DNA of 64,000 nucleotides, taken from Plantago major (lineage: Eukaryota > Streptophyta > Magnoliopsida > Lamiales > Plantaginaceae). The notes beneath the pieces were generated by a model, which was not told the origin of the DNA, ran no database searches, and saw only the letters and a program-made list of their open reading frames with translations. The translations under genes and the position numbers were made by a program. Of this stretch, positions 1 through 11,783 are shown piece by piece (the first letter of the stretch is position 1; each line of letters starts with the position of its first letter). The stretch lies in contig CM048841.1 of assembly GCA_026545765.1 (NCBI GenBank), positions 64,183,354 through 64,247,353 on the forward strand, written 5' to 3'.

Positions 1-159
1 TAATAATAGTTCAGTAAGTTTTCTAAGAAACATATTCTAGATAGAGACATAGAAACATATTTTCTATATATTACATATTAACCCCAATAATAAACCACTT
101 GTCAAAAACACCTAAACCCAAAGGGCAAGAAGGTGGGTCGGACCGTCTATGATACGGGT

Positions 160-345
160 CGGTATATATATGCTAGAAACCAGCAAAAATAATCACAAAT
201 CGCCATTTACATCTGTGCTTCTTTCTCTCTCTAAATTCTCAAGAGAAAAAGCTCAATTCAACCGTGAATTCACCGGAAAAATGCTACAATCGATCGATCG
301 GCGACCGTAGCTGCTATTTCTCCAGGAATCTGCAGAAAAAATGAA
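160..345 (+). promoter_or_regulatory. Candidate promoter and short 5' leader
   Basis: A TATA-like run (about 163-170) is followed by a pyrimidine-rich leader and two ATGs: one at 281 that closes after a few codons, and one at 341 whose short frame runs into a possible GT donor at 347. A possible acceptor (TTTATGCAG) lies at about 1748-1756, just before the GAA-rich stretch. Splicing these would join only about 14 codons before a stop, so no credible protein results. This may be the leader of a transposon transcript or of a lost gene. Inference from motifs only. Confidence 0.25.
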
Positions 346-590
346 CGACAAAAAAGGTTAGACATGATTCGAACGAATTTGTGATTTTTTTCAACGTTTT
401 CAACCGATTTAATCGAGAAATCAAGCTATATAGTTGATATTATGATTGATTACAGACTAATACATAGTTGATTCATGTTTCGAATGATAAAATAACTTTG
501 AATCCACATAGATCTGAAAAAATCAAGTTCGAAATTTTGTAGATCTAGAACTATTTATCTATATTTTCGTGTTTTGATGGTAACTCATTG

Positions 591-1757
591 ATGTTGTTGT
601 TGTTTATGCATTCACAAGGTGTAATCATACTTGTATAAGAATCAGACGGTGTTTTTATTCAAGATCTGACCTCAATCATCAACTCAGATCTGAAAAAATA
701 AGATATACAACGTTTTTATGTTAATTCCTGTATGTGCTATGTTTTCAAGAATATTACCTATGTTCTCTGGAAAATGTCATATGTTTTCATTCAAAACCTG
801 ACAGTCATTTTGTGCTCTGTTTTTCGACATGTTATTTTGAATTCTGTTTTTTACTGTATTTCCCATGTTTTTACGTATATGTATTATATTCTCATCAATA
901 TACTCTATGTTCTCAACAATATCTACTATGTTTGCTATGAAATAGTTGCCCATTAATGTTGTTGTTGTTTATGCATTCACAAGGTGTAATCATGCTTGCA
1001 TAAGGATCAGACAGTGTTTTCTATTAAGATCTGACCTCAATCATCAACTCAAATCTGGAAATAAAATGTACACAACGGTTTCTATGTCTTTCCTGTATGT
1101 GCTATGTTCTCAATAATATCACCTATGTTCTCTAGAATATGTCATATGTTTTCATTCAAAATCTGATAGTCGTTTTGTGTCCTGTTTTTCGACATATTAT
1201 TTTGAATTCTGTTTTTTTACTATATTTCCTATGTTTTTACGTATATGTACTATATTCTCACCAATATACCCTATGTTTTCAACAATATCTACTATGTTTG
1301 CTAGGAAATAGTCGCTCATTGTTGTTGTTGTTGTATTCACAAGGTGTAATCATGCTTGGATATGGATCGGACGGTGTTTTCATTCAAAATCTGACCTCAA
1401 TCATCAACTCATATCTGGAAAAAAAAATGTATACAACGTTTCTATGTTCTTTCATGTATGTGCTATGTTCTCAAGAATATTACCTATGTTCTCTGGAATG
1501 TGTCCTATGTTTTCATTCAAACCCTGACAATCGTTTTGTGCTTTGTTTTTTGACAATATTATGTCGAATTTTGTTTTTTACTGTATTTCCTATGTTTCTA
1601 CGTATATGTGCTATCTTCTCACCAATATACCATATGTTCTCAACAATATCTACTATGTTTGTTATGAAATAGTTGCTCATTGATGTTGTTGTTGTTTATG
1701 CACTTACAAGGTGTAATCATGTTTTCATAAGGATCTGACGGTGTTGTTTATGCAGAC
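591..1757 (+). repeat. 364-bp tandem repeat, about 3.2 copies
   Basis: Three full units start at about 591, 956 and 1319 and a partial fourth at about 1683, a period of 363-365 bp. Each begins with a (GTT)n run and a conserved block around 'cacaaggtgtaatcat', then 'tctgacctcaatcatcaact', then several copies of CTATGTTCTC-type motifs. ORFs of 60-177 codons predicted inside the units follow the repeat rather than any protein family, so I do not call them genes. Confidence 0.85.
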
Positions 1758-1780
1758 ACAAAGTTACTAAATGCATCAAC

Positions 1781-1984
1781 TTGAAGAAGAAGAAGAAGAA
1801 GAAGAAGGAGGAGGAGGAGGAGAAGAAGAAAAGTTATTCAAGTAACAAACTCAAAACTATCCTTACTGTGTTGAGGAAGTTATACGACAAAAGTGTTGAT
1901 GAAAAGATAAAGGAGAGGGATGCAAGATCATTGGCGAAGAAAAGGAATGTTGAGTTAAATGCAACTGATGAGCAAAAAAGATAA
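1781..1984 (+). other. Lysine/glutamate-rich open frame, no ATG, doubtful
   Basis: This 67-codon frame opens at a TTG inside a (GAA)n/(GAG)n run, so the first 17 residues are almost only Lys and Glu. The remaining 50 residues are charged and match no family I recognise. The nearest ATG (1771) is in another frame and stops after 24 codons. It may be an exon fragment carried by the surrounding repeat element. I give it little weight as a gene. Confidence 0.15.
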
Positions 1985-3142
1985 TGAACCTGCAATTAAG
2001 TAGATAGAGATCAAGAAGACGTTTGGAAAAAGACAAAAGAAATAGCGTTATATGTTCCGTTTTTTTACAGATTTATGAACAGTAGTACAACATGTAATCG
2101 AATTATATAGGTTCCATTTTAAATATAATCTTGTTTTTTGTATCATGATTTTATATGTTGTGAATGATCTAGGTTATGTTTGAATATAATCTTGTTTTTT
2201 GGATCATTTTTATGGTTTTTAAATCTGTTGAGTTCATGGTCTTTACAAATTGTTAAATTTATGGATGAATATGTTGATACCATATACGATTATGTTTAGA
2301 ACATGGACTAATATTGTTTACCAAACCACCTTTGTTCTCAACCAAATCACCTATGTTCTCAAGCAATCACCTATGTTAATACCCCATGATTGCCGTGTAG
2401 TAATTGCTGCTCTGTCAACATGAAAATCTTATGTACATGTATTACATGTTCTCTACATGGAGTTTGAATATTTCAAATGCATTGTATTTCAATGTTATTT
2501 ATTCATCCATAATCTCAACATATTCATTCATGATCTCAACATATTCATCCATGTTCATATGTTCCCAACTATTACATCCATGTTTTCAACATACTAATCC
2601 ATGATACCAAAATACAAGATTAGATTGACACAAAGAAAAAACATATGCTACGCTATTTCTTCTGTCTCCTCTTTCCAGCAACCCTCTCCACCTGCTAGCT
2701 CAGTTCATAAAATCAAACCATATAATTTTTCTAGGCTGCCATATGATAGTCTTTTTTTTCTTAAGAACAACATGCTCCTCCTCATCTCTGTCCTCTTTAG
2801 ACTTAATAGACACAACATGTGTCATGCCCCCTTTCCCATGCCACATTCTCAAACTCACATCATTAGACTTGAATATCCTGCCCTTATTTTCCCTACACTT
2901 CTTCTCTAAAACAATACCTATATACATAAAATAAAATAATAAAAAAAATCTCTGTTGCCAATCATTTTTTTTCTATGTTCTCAACCATATATCCCATGTT
3001 ACCGGGCAATTCATATATGTTCTCATCAAAATATTATAAGAACGTGACATATAGAAAAATCAGATGTTAACAAAAAACAATTCCATATTATCAGTCATAT
3101 AGTCTAAGTGGTAGAGAATATGGATTACACTGCCAAAAAAAA
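1985..3142. other. AT-rich spacer inside the inverted-repeat element
   Basis: No gene recognised. It contains further isolated CTATGTTCTCA-like motifs and a CT-rich block at about 2650-2700. The overlapping short ORFs at 2601-2934 on both strands look like noise in low-complexity DNA. Confidence 0.4.
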
Positions 3143-3405
3143 AAGATGTTCATATACGTAAACATAGTGGATATTGCTGAGAACATAGAGTATATTGGTG
3201 AGAAGATAGTGCATATACGTAAGATCATAGGAAAATACAGTAAAGACCAAAACTCAAGGTAATATTGTAAAAAACAGAGCATAAAATGACCATCAGGTTA
3301 TGAATGAAAACATAGGACATATTCCAGAGAACATGGGCAATATGGTTGAGAACATAGCCATATACGAAAGAATTTAAAAACGTTGTATACCTTATTTTTT
3401 TCATA

Positions 3406-4289
3406 GTAGTACTGCTTAGAAGAACTCTTCTTTCTTCTATTCCCCTTCTACGCTTAGCTCATTTCGTCTACCCTCATTCATAATTTGATTGCATAATTTC
3501 CATCAATGGGCTATTAACAAACACTCATGGTGGATTATCTCATGATTTGCAAAAGAGTGTTGAGTATTAATGTTTAGATTCGAACCCAGATTTGTTGGAA
3601 GGGTCGAGAAATAAATTTTCAGAAACATTGTTGTACTTTACAGGGACTTTATTGAAGGTTTTAGAAACTTGAAGAACCTGCATTTGAGAATTTGAAGTGG
3701 CTAGGGACATGTAATGCGATTTGCAATTAGATTGTGTAATTGCAAAACCAAGTCCCTTGTGTTTTCCTGTTTATGTGATAATCAATCTGCCTATTTGCAC
3801 CTCAGGTTCTTGGAGAGAATCAAATTCTCAAACATCGGTCCTTTATGTTTCCTAAACTTAATATTTGGTCCTTGCAACTGAATAAAGTTTTTCCATCAAG
3901 AAGCAAATATGAGTTCAAAATCTTATCATGCACACCGATAAACATCGTTCTATCATGATTCACCATCCAAGATGACAAATACGGGATGTAAAGCGAATCG
4001 AATCGCTATATAGCCACCATCAGTGGCGCTCAGAGACCCAGAGCTTCACAAGATATTCATCAGTCGAACAGTGGTCGTAATGACCAAAAAAAGGAGATCC
4101 CATGAAAGACTGTTTGCAAGCATACTCCGAATTCGGAAGAACCGATGAACTAAGGCTACATCGATGAACAAGCCTTTCATCTCGTTAATTGAAGATATAA
4201 TTGAAGTAGTTTATAATTAATTAATTGTGATTAAAAATTGTTTAACTCTCTTTTAAGTTAAAAAGGAATTTGTATTTATAAATATAGTA
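3406..4289. other. Intergenic DNA without recognised features
   Basis: The only structures are a pyrimidine-rich patch near 3420-3450 and AT-rich DNA near 4190-4300. It separates the inverted-repeat element from the complex I gene and probably includes distal promoter sequence of that gene. Confidence 0.4.
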
Positions 4290-4581
4290 AACAATTAGCA
4301 AGTTAGTGCAACTAAGAGCAACGCCACATGCCGACATATTGACCGATAATAGTCAGGGTGACACACCGATAGAAAACTCGACGTTACCCACCCGCAAAGT
4401 TGACCCTGTAGGGTGTATCCAGTGATGAATCTGGATAGTGGATCGAGTGATGGCCATTGTTGTAAAAAGTGTGGAAAACCCAAGTAACACGATCCATTGT
4501 TGTAAACGACACAACTCTTAAACAACTACTCGACTCTCATTCTTCTTCACAAATCAAATCTCTTGAGCTTGAGCTCCAACA
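4290..4581 (+). promoter_or_regulatory. Proximal promoter and 5' UTR of the complex I gene
   Basis: This is the region immediately upstream of the ATG at 4582. The last 60 bases are CT-rich (cattcttcttcacaaatc), as is common for plant 5' UTRs of mitochondrial protein genes, and contain no in-frame ATG. I see no convincing TATA box. The transcription start cannot be fixed from sequence alone. Confidence 0.35.
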
Positions 4582-7500
4582 ATGGGGTTTGGTCAAATTG
4601 CATCTCGCGCACTCCTCCACCGATCCGCCAAACCCTACCACCACCTCCTCCGCCGCGCCATCGTCTCCACTCCCGACCTCCACAACGCCGAAGCCGCTAC
4701 CGCCGCCGCACCTCCCGATCTCCCTCCCAGGACTCCACTTGCCGGAGCTAGGGTCCATTTCCCCAATCCTGATGACGCAATCGAGGTCTCTGTAGACGGC
4801 TATCCGGTCAAAATCCCTAAGGGATTTTCTGTTCTGCAGGCTTGCGAGGTTGCTGGCGTTGATATTCCCAGATTCTGCTACCACAGCCGTCTTTCCATTG
4901 CCGGAAACTGCCGTATGTGCCTCGTTGAGGTCGAGAAGTCGCCTAAGCCCGTTGCTTCTTGTGCTATGCCCGCTCTTCCTGGTAATTAATTACTTTTGGT
5001 TTCTTGCTGTTTTTTGTTTTTCTTTATCATTGTGCCACTGAGCTTTGATTTGCTTAATGATTTGAATCCCAACTGAAGAGCTCAAATTGTGATTTTACTC
5101 AGCTACTACATTTAGTAAAGTGCCTTCGTAATTATTGGTTGTAGCTTAATGTAGGAATTAGCCTTTCATCTTCATGTTTGAGTCTGCCAAGACTTTGTAG
5201 TAGTAAAGAAAGAAGGATGAGATGCTGCCAAGTCGAGTTTAGTACTTGATTAGTTCATTCATCCTGTTGAAGGTTAGAATGAAAGAGGGATATTTTTGCA
5301 CTCATCAGTTCTATTGCAATGCTAGGATCACCGTTTCCTGGTATCACATATTTTTGTACTCAGCACCAATTGCAGGCTTTAGGCACATCAGCATCAAGTC
5401 ATTAGAACAAAAAAAAAAAAAAAAAAAAAAAGAGGAACTTGATGCGTAAAACTTGAAAACCAGAGGTCAAATACTTGTTTTCCTGCTTTTTCGTTTTACT
5501 CCTTCCTATTTCCTATGATTATCATACTAGCAAATTTTAACTTATTGCAAAGATTTGAGTTCTAGTTATTTTTTTGTAGTTACATTCTTATCCTTGTCCC
5601 CTTTAAAGGTAACACGTTTTCATTTTTTAACTAGCTCTTTTATTAATAGGGAGAATATTTGAAGCATAATCATCTAATTGTGGAACTAGCTAAAACATCA
5701 ATAGTACAACTGTACAAATAATCTCATGTTTTTTCACCTATTCTTGGTTTGACGCGAGTGCAACTCAAATAAAAAAAATAGTGTCTGATAGTTCTATCGG
5801 CCCTTTGCTTGTTTTTATGGAAATTTCCTAGCTAATCACTGGACATAACATTTTTGAGCTTCTATCTAATTTACCCTTATTTACCGCCATTATCTTGTTT
5901 TGCTGTTATTATGGGAATTCATGGTGCTGTAGTGCTACCCAATTCAAGCAACGGAACTGGACATAGAGAGTAGGAGTATCTATTCATATGTTGTGGAACT
6001 TCTCTCTGACTTCTGATGCTCATTCGTTTATGGACCTTATTTTCCCTTAATTCTGTTGTAAAATAGATAGAAGCATGTGCTTTCCTATTCCATTGCTAAT
6101 GTTATCATCATTGTCTCGTTAAATCCTTGGATGTAATGATTTCTAGTGTTAATGTCATTTTTTGTTTTACCTTTTGATGCTTTTAGGAATGAAGATTAAG
6201 ACTGACACACCTATTGCAAAGAAGGCACGGGAAGGTGTGATGGAGTTTCTTTTAATGAATCATCCATTGGACTGCCCAATTTGTGATCAGGGGGGAGAGT
6301 GTGATCTCCAGGATCAGTCTATGGCTTTTGGTTCTGACCGAGGCCGTTTCACTGAAATGAAGAGATCAGTTGTTGATAAGAACCTCGGTCCATTGGTAAA
6401 GACGGTGATGACCCGGTGTATTCAATGCACAAGGTTCATATCTCTATATACTGGCTTGTACATTCTACATGCATATTGTGTTATTAGCAGATGTGTAGTG
6501 TGATGGCTCTAGTGTGTAAAAATGTTCCAGCTTATCGCAAAATAGATACTTTGACTTCTGATGCTTATTGTGGAACTTTACTCTGACTTCTGATGCTTAT
6601 TCGTTCGTGGACCTTATTTTTCCTTCATTCTGTTGTAAAATAGATAGAAGCATGTGCTTTCCTATTCCGTTTGTTAATGTTATCATCATTGTCTCGTTAA
6701 ATCCTTGGATGTAGTGATTTGCTTCAGAAATAGATGCTTCAAAGAGAAAAGGGGAAACGAAAAAAATATGCACGACCACACTTGAATTAGCAAATAAGTT
6801 ATTTTATCACTGTTTTGTTCTTTCTTACTATGACCCATAATTCTGAAACTGTAGGAGTTGCAGTTACTCATGAATGATGCTGTCAAAATGATTATTATGT
6901 ATATCATTTTGATTCAATTCTTGCTAATATCTCCACTCTCCAGTTCTTGGTAACCTAGTCTCCTCCTGAACTTCCATCTCTCAAATTGTTTGAGCAAATG
7001 CATTGCGTGGTTTAAATTTCATAGCATTGAATCTGACATGGCATGCTCCTCAAATAGGTGTGTAAGATTTGCTTCAGAAATTGCTGGCACCGAGGATCTT
7101 GGCATGTTGGGCCGTGGCAGTGGAGAAGAAATTGGGACTTATGTGGAGAAACTTATGACAAGTGAACTCTCAGGAAATGTGATAGATATTTGTCCAGTTG
7201 GAGCTCTGACCTCTAAGCCTTTTGCCTTCAAAGCCCGTAACTGGGAGCTGAAAGGAACTGAGAGTATTGACGTTACAGATGCAGTTGGTTCAAATATTCG
7301 CATTGATAGTAGAGGTCCTGAGGTCATGCGCATTGTGCCACGGCTGAATGAGGTAATTTGGGTTCTTGTGTCACGGTGAATGATAGAATTACTTGGTGTG
7401 TATGAACCATTGTTTTTTTGAGTCTCGTTGCCGATCAGACCTGTAGATTTTTGTTGCTTCTCTTTCAATCTTCATCAAATCTTCCTGGTTAGAAGATTTG

Positions 7501-10221
7501 TTGCACAAGTGCTATCAGTGAGATCAGTTCAGTTGCTTTAATTTTCAAATTTGTACAGTAGCTCATTTTTCTAAAAAAGTAGTACTCCATGCATTGTATA
7601 TTAGAGCTGTTGACCTATGTTTCTTGCAAGTTGCCACCCCTCTCCATATGCCAAAAGCTCTTCATAACTTCATCTGCTGAAGTTTTACAAGTATTGGCTG
7701 CTAGGATTTCAGTCACCGCCACCTTCTTTCAGCTGAAAAAAAAAAGCATACACACCAATACCTTACAAGCTAATAATATGGAAAAAGACCTTTACTATGT
7801 GTTTTTTAGCTTCAAATACTCTTGGGCCGCAAAATAATTTATTTCAGCAAAATTGCTGGTTCACATTCGGGAACATATGTACAGGACATTAATGAAGAAT
7901 GGATATCAGATAAGACACGCTTCTGCTATGATGGTTTGAAGAGGCAAAGGCTTAATGATCCTATGATTCGCAGTGCTGATGGGCGCTTTAAGGTTGTGAG
8001 CTGGCGTGATGCACTTGCTGCGGTCGCAGAGGTCATTCACAAAGCTAAACCTGAAGAGATTGTTGGGGTTGCAGGGAAGTTGTCTGATGCCGAATCTATG
8101 ATGGCCTTGAAGGATTTCTTGAATCGGATGGGTTCAAATAACATTTGGTGTGAAGGAAATGGTCCAAGTCCAAATGCTGACCTGCGTTCTGGATACATAA
8201 TGAACAGTAGCATCAGTGGCTTGGAGAAAGCGGATGCATTCCTTCTGGTTGGCACACAGGTAAATATTTCTTTCGTTGATCTTGAAGGTGAATTGAAAAA
8301 CTCATTGGTAAGAAATGTTGAGTTGATAGAACCTGGATCACTTATGATTTGCTAGTTTTACTGTGTCATCACGTGTTCATAATTTGCACAACATGCTGAT
8401 TAGTCTTTCGTACTAACATTAGGCATTGAGTTTGTTCAACTGTATATCATTAGTAAGTGCCTTTTTGCAACAGCTTTCTGAAAACTGATAATTGCATATG
8501 TAAACCAGAAGCACAAAAGAAGTGTTCGCAGACGCAGCTTTTGCTTCTAGCTATCTTAAAAGAGGTTAAATAGACTGTGATTTAGTGAAGCATTTCCAGA
8601 GGTGATTCTCTGAGTCTGCTTCTTTTGAGCACTTTCAGTAATCAGAAGCATTGCAAACAGGAACTAAATCCATTTTTTACCATATTGAAATGCTTTATAG
8701 TTTTTTGGATTCAGTTTTGCTACTTTTGGATTATACCAACTGTTAGTTGAGCTCATGTAATCTCTTAAGTTTCTCGACTGTTGCTTTCTATTCTTGCGTG
8801 TTATACTGGGTTTTGAAATTGAAACCCACTCCTGCCTGCTCTCTGTCATTTCACATTTTTTTGTCCAAAGACCAATACACCTGATAGAAGAACCAATAAG
8901 TTGAAATCAGATACAGAAAATATTGATGCCCACCCCTGCACTCAATAATACTTCAGTTTTATAAAGACCCCTCTATTCTCAAAAAAGTTACTGAAGCTTC
9001 CTTTTAATAACGAAAATAACTTCGGCCTCTGGCGCACATTAGGCTTGTGGACTGAAATTTATGATGTCACCAAACTACTTATGTATTTCTAGTTCATCCT
9101 TAATGATGTGTGCAGTAGTTTGAGAACGAAATATCACGCCACGATTTATTTTAATATTTTAAACCGCCCATGCTTGGTACACTTTGTGGATTCTGTTATT
9201 TGTTTTATTATGGATTATGACTCAAGCCCCCCGATATCACTAATGTTTTATGGGTGAGTTCTGTTCATCTGTGAAATGCTCATAAGCAACGCTGATTTAT
9301 ATTTTTTATAATTGTCAGCCAAGAGTGGAAGCTGCAATGGTGAATGCCAGAATCCGCAAAACTGTTTTAGCCAGAAATGCAAAGGTTGGTTATGTAGGCC
9401 CTTCTGCTGATTTCAACTATGACCATGAACATCTAGGCACAGCCCCGGAAACTCTAGTCGAACTTGCCGAGGGTCGCCATCCATTCTCTTCAGTGCTATC
9501 AAATGCTAAGAACCCTGCCATAATCATCGGTGCTGGTATCTTCGAAAGAAATGACAAGGATGCAATTTTCTCAGTTGTCGAAACAATAGCAAAGAATATA
9601 AACGCAATTAGGCCTGATTGGAACGGCCTGAACACATTGCTGCTCAACGCAGCCCAATCTGCAGCTCTCGACCTTGGACTCGTACCAGAAACAGAAAATA
9701 GCATTGAATCCGCCAAGTTCCTGTATTTAATGGGCTCTGATGATATCAACTTGGATAAACTTCCTGAAGATGCATTTGTTGTTTACCAAGGCCACCATGG
9801 TGACAAAAGTGTTTACCGTGCTAATGTAATTTTACCAGCTACAGCCTTCACTGAGAAAGAAGGCACATATGCAAATACAGAAGGATGTGCTCAAACGACT
9901 GTTCCTGCAGTTCCAACAGTTGGTGATGCCAGAGATGACTGGAAAATACTCAGAGCTATGTCTGAGGTGGCAGGTGTTGGGTTACCTTATGACAGCCTTG
10001 CTTCTATCAGATCCAGAATAAAGACAGTGGCCCCGAACCTTTTGAATGTCGATGAGAGGGAGCCTGCGACATTCTCAAGCGTTTCATTGAGACCGGAACC
10101 TAAGGGGAAGGTGGACAAGATTCCTTTTGGAACTGTGATCGAAAATTTTTACATGACCGATGCCATCACGAGGGCATCAAAGATCATGGCACAGTGCAGT
10201 GCTATGTTGTTGAAGAAGTGA
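4582..10221 (+). CDS. NDUFS1: NADH-ubiquinone oxidoreductase 75 kDa subunit, mitochondrial (complex I)
   Basis: Five coding exons, 4582-4981, 6187-6433, 7058-7352, 7885-8259 and 9319-10221, join in frame at GT-AG borders to give 739 codons, close to the usual length of the plant subunit (EMB1467 in Arabidopsis). The protein belongs to the matrix-arm electron chain of complex I. An Arg-rich N-terminus (R9, R14, R24, R25) fits a mitochondrial presequence. Cluster ligands are visible: C99, C110, C113, C127 (2Fe-2S N1b); H159, C163, C166, C172 (4Fe-4S N5); C211, C214, C217, C261 (4Fe-4S N4). The rest is the molybdopterin-oxidoreductase-like C-terminal domain, here structural. The ATG is the first in the leader and starts the presequence. 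Exon borders also match where family motifs continue, for example [14 protein letters not shown]. No defect seen. Confidence 0.96.
4982..6186 (+). other. Intron 1 of the complex I gene
   Basis: GT at 4982, AG at 6185-6186. It contains a poly-A run (about 5410-5431), the signature of an old poly-A tail or a simple slip. Its last 150 bp are repeated in intron 2. No other gene seen. Confidence 0.9.
5991..6142 (+). repeat. Intronic direct repeat, copy 1 (intron 1)
   Basis: This stretch at the end of intron 1 is about 90% identical to 6568-6722 in intron 2. Shared blocks include 'gatagaagcatgtgctttcc' and 'tcgttaaatccttggatgta'. Exon 2 lies between the two copies. Confidence 0.85.
6568..6722 (+). 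repeat. Intronic direct repeat, copy 2 (intron 2)
   Basis: Second copy of the intron 1 block, within intron 2 (6434-7057). Intron 2 holds nothing else recognisable. Exon 3 begins 336 bp downstream. Confidence 0.85.
7353..7884 (+). other. Intron 3 of the complex I gene
   Basis: GT at 7353, AG at 7883-7884; the phase is 0 (exon 3 ends with a full GAG codon, exon 4 starts with GAC). No embedded feature recognised. Confidence 0.9.
8260..9318 (+). other. Intron 4 of the complex I gene
   Basis: GT at 8260 after CACACAG, AG at 9317-9318 before CCAAGAGTGG. AT-rich with no recognisable insertion. The ORF reading on past 8259 to 8355 is intron read-through, not coding. Confidence 0.9.
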
Positions 10222-10868
10222 GTATTTGGTTTATGATACTTCGAATAAAGGCCTTTTTTGTTCATTTTATGGGGTCCTGAACACGCGGATAATGTATCTT
10301 GCAGGGAAATGCCATAGTATTGTTGTGGTTATAAATGGCAAGATAACTTATTTGTATCATTTCTTGCTCGACTTGTGAGATCAATTTCTCTATAGCATTT
10401 GTTTAGATGGATGAAGTGAAGACACCTTTTGTTGTCAGTATAGCGTAAACAACTGCAATCATCAGTATATTTCTCTTTTTTAAAGCAAATTCGAGAAGAG
10501 GTATTATGTAACGCCATAAAATTTCAAGTCAAGTCCAAATAGCTTATAGGATTTGAGAACGTTATTCGTACCAAAGAGATACATAATTTTTTTCGGGAAT
10601 TTATCCATAAAAACTTCAGGGTTAAGCACTTGTGTTTGTACAGTGGAGTCAGCATACCACTTGGAGAGTTGCCTATTAGTAACCGTGTCGGCCCAATGGG
10701 TCGGGTTCGATCGATTAGTGATCGGGTCGTTACATATTAACTAGTATTAACAATAATTTCCCATTTACCAGGCCAAGTAAGTTATAAATTTTTGGGGTCA
10801 AACCATCCAAGGGCCGGACTTGAGGCTATTTTATTTATCAGGCGTCGCATTTGGTAGCTTGATTGCCG
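9890..10868 (+). repeat. Duplicated segment, copy 1 (complex I 3' part and downstream flank)
   Basis: Collinear with 28990-29918: the end of exon 5, the 3' UTR and the flank up to the shared block 'gggccggacttgaggctatt' and 'tttggtagctt...gccggtaag'. Copy 1 lacks 29 bp present in copy 2 (after 'ccttttgttgtc', about 10436) and has gained a Cassandra LTR. The sequence between about 10490 and 10790 otherwise differs from copy 2. Confidence 0.9.
10507..10734 (+). mobile_element. Solo LTR of a Cassandra-type TRIM (5S rRNA-like)
   Basis: 228 bp bounded by TGTAACG...CGTTACA and flanked by a perfect 5-bp target duplication, TATTA (10502-10506 and 10735-10739). Inside is sequence related to 5S rRNA (around 'cagggttaagca'), with the Cassandra-style 3' block 'taaccgtgtcggccca...cgatcgatta'. 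Cassandra elements are known for LTRs with a 5S-derived pol III promoter. This copy is diverged in the 5S part. It is absent from the duplicate at 29.6 kb, so it arrived after the duplication or was lost there. Confidence 0.85.
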
Positions 10869-10980
10869 GTAAGGCTCTGTCTTCGTCTGAACTGAACAGA
10901 ACTGAATTGTAGTATAAAAAATAATTAAGCAGAGCTGAAATAAACTGAACTAAACTGAAAAAATGTGTTGAGATTATTCG
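10869..10980. repeat. GAACTGAA-rich repeat, family copy 1
   Basis: Starts GGCTCTGT right after 'gccggtaa', where the duplicated segment ends, and runs into repeated (T)GAACTGAA motifs. Related copies lie at about 28553-28720, 43525-43600 and 44160-44248; the last ends AACAGAGCC, the inverse of this start. This suggests a small TIR element with GGCTCTGTT ends and simple-sequence interior. Class unknown. Confidence 0.55.
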
Positions 10981-11031
10981 ATCGGAGATATTAAAAATGA
11001 AAAAGAAATTGCCAAGTCTGTGTTGGCAGTT

Positions 11032-11574
11032 ATGATGCGAAGAAATGTCGCTCCGGACATCGTTATATATAGTGCATAAATTGATGGATATTGTCGACGG
11101 GGAGAGATGGAGAAAGCAAGGGAAATATTCCATCTAATTTTGAATTTCGGTCTTCAACCGAATATCGTCACATACAGCACCATGTAACATGGATTTTGTC
11201 AAGATGGACTTCTAAAGGTGGCAATGGATATGTTTGCGGAGATGCAAAAATATGGTCCGCAGCCCAATGTTATTACCTTTAACACCATCATTGATGGGCT
11301 TTTGCAGGGTGGACTTCTCCAGGAGGCAAAGCGTATGCTCGAGGAGATGTAAAAATGTGGCTACGTACCTGATCATGTTACGTACTACATTATTGTCAAA
11401 GGTTGTCTGTAACCCAATGAGCTCGAGAAGGTACAACCATTCTTTGAGAAAATGAAAAGTAAAGGCCTACCAGTTGAGGCAGGTAATCTTCACATGTTGC
11501 TTGATCATTGCCTAGAGAATGGTGGGGAGAGAGTTCCTCTTGATATGATTAAGAAGTTGTTCGAACTTAACTAA
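11032..11574 (+). pseudogene. PPR protein fragment (P-class), decayed
   Basis: Reading 11032-11574 in one frame gives about 180 codons of pentatricopeptide repeats: phrases such as PDIVIYSA, PNIVTYST, PNVITFNTIIDGLLQGG and PDHVTYY appear at about 35-residue spacing, as expected for RNA-binding PPR proteins of organelles. At least four in-frame stops (after YSA, YSTM, LEEM and KGCL) break it. It ends with a stop after KKLFELN, a typical C-terminal tail of Rf-like PPR genes. There is no ATG-proximal targeting peptide, so only the 3' end was copied here. Confidence 0.85.
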
Positions 11575-11783
11575 GTCCTAGAAATATTTGTTTAAATGAG
11601 AATGATGCTCATCTTTGTTGTAAAGAATTGTTTTATACTCCCTCCGTCCCGGTTTCATCTTCATGCAGTTCCGGTCACAAAATTTAAGAGAAAAGTGAAT
11701 AAAGTAGGAGAGATGGTGATAAAGTAGGAAAAAGATTGAATAAAGTATGACGAATAGTGAATAAAGTAGGAGATATAGTGTAT

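Larger units (their letters stand above)
690..3405. mobile_element. Inverted-repeat element built from the 364-bp unit, possibly Mutator-like
   Basis: About 690-950 reappears as its reverse complement at about 3143-3405, starting from the shared block around 'aaaataag.tatacaacgttttt'. The arms are diverged but collinear for roughly 250 bp. Between them lie the rest of the tandem array, a GAA-rich stretch and AT-rich DNA with scattered CTATGTTCTCA motifs (2330-2370, 2970-3020). Long inverted arms suggest a Mutator-like or foldback element, but I found no terminal motif or target duplication, so the ends are uncertain. Confidence 0.4.

Noticed and set aside
734..1672. ORFs of 68-177 codons over the tandem units
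   Set aside because: They repeat with the 364-bp DNA unit, are Cys/Tyr/Phe-rich from T-rich DNA and resemble no protein family.
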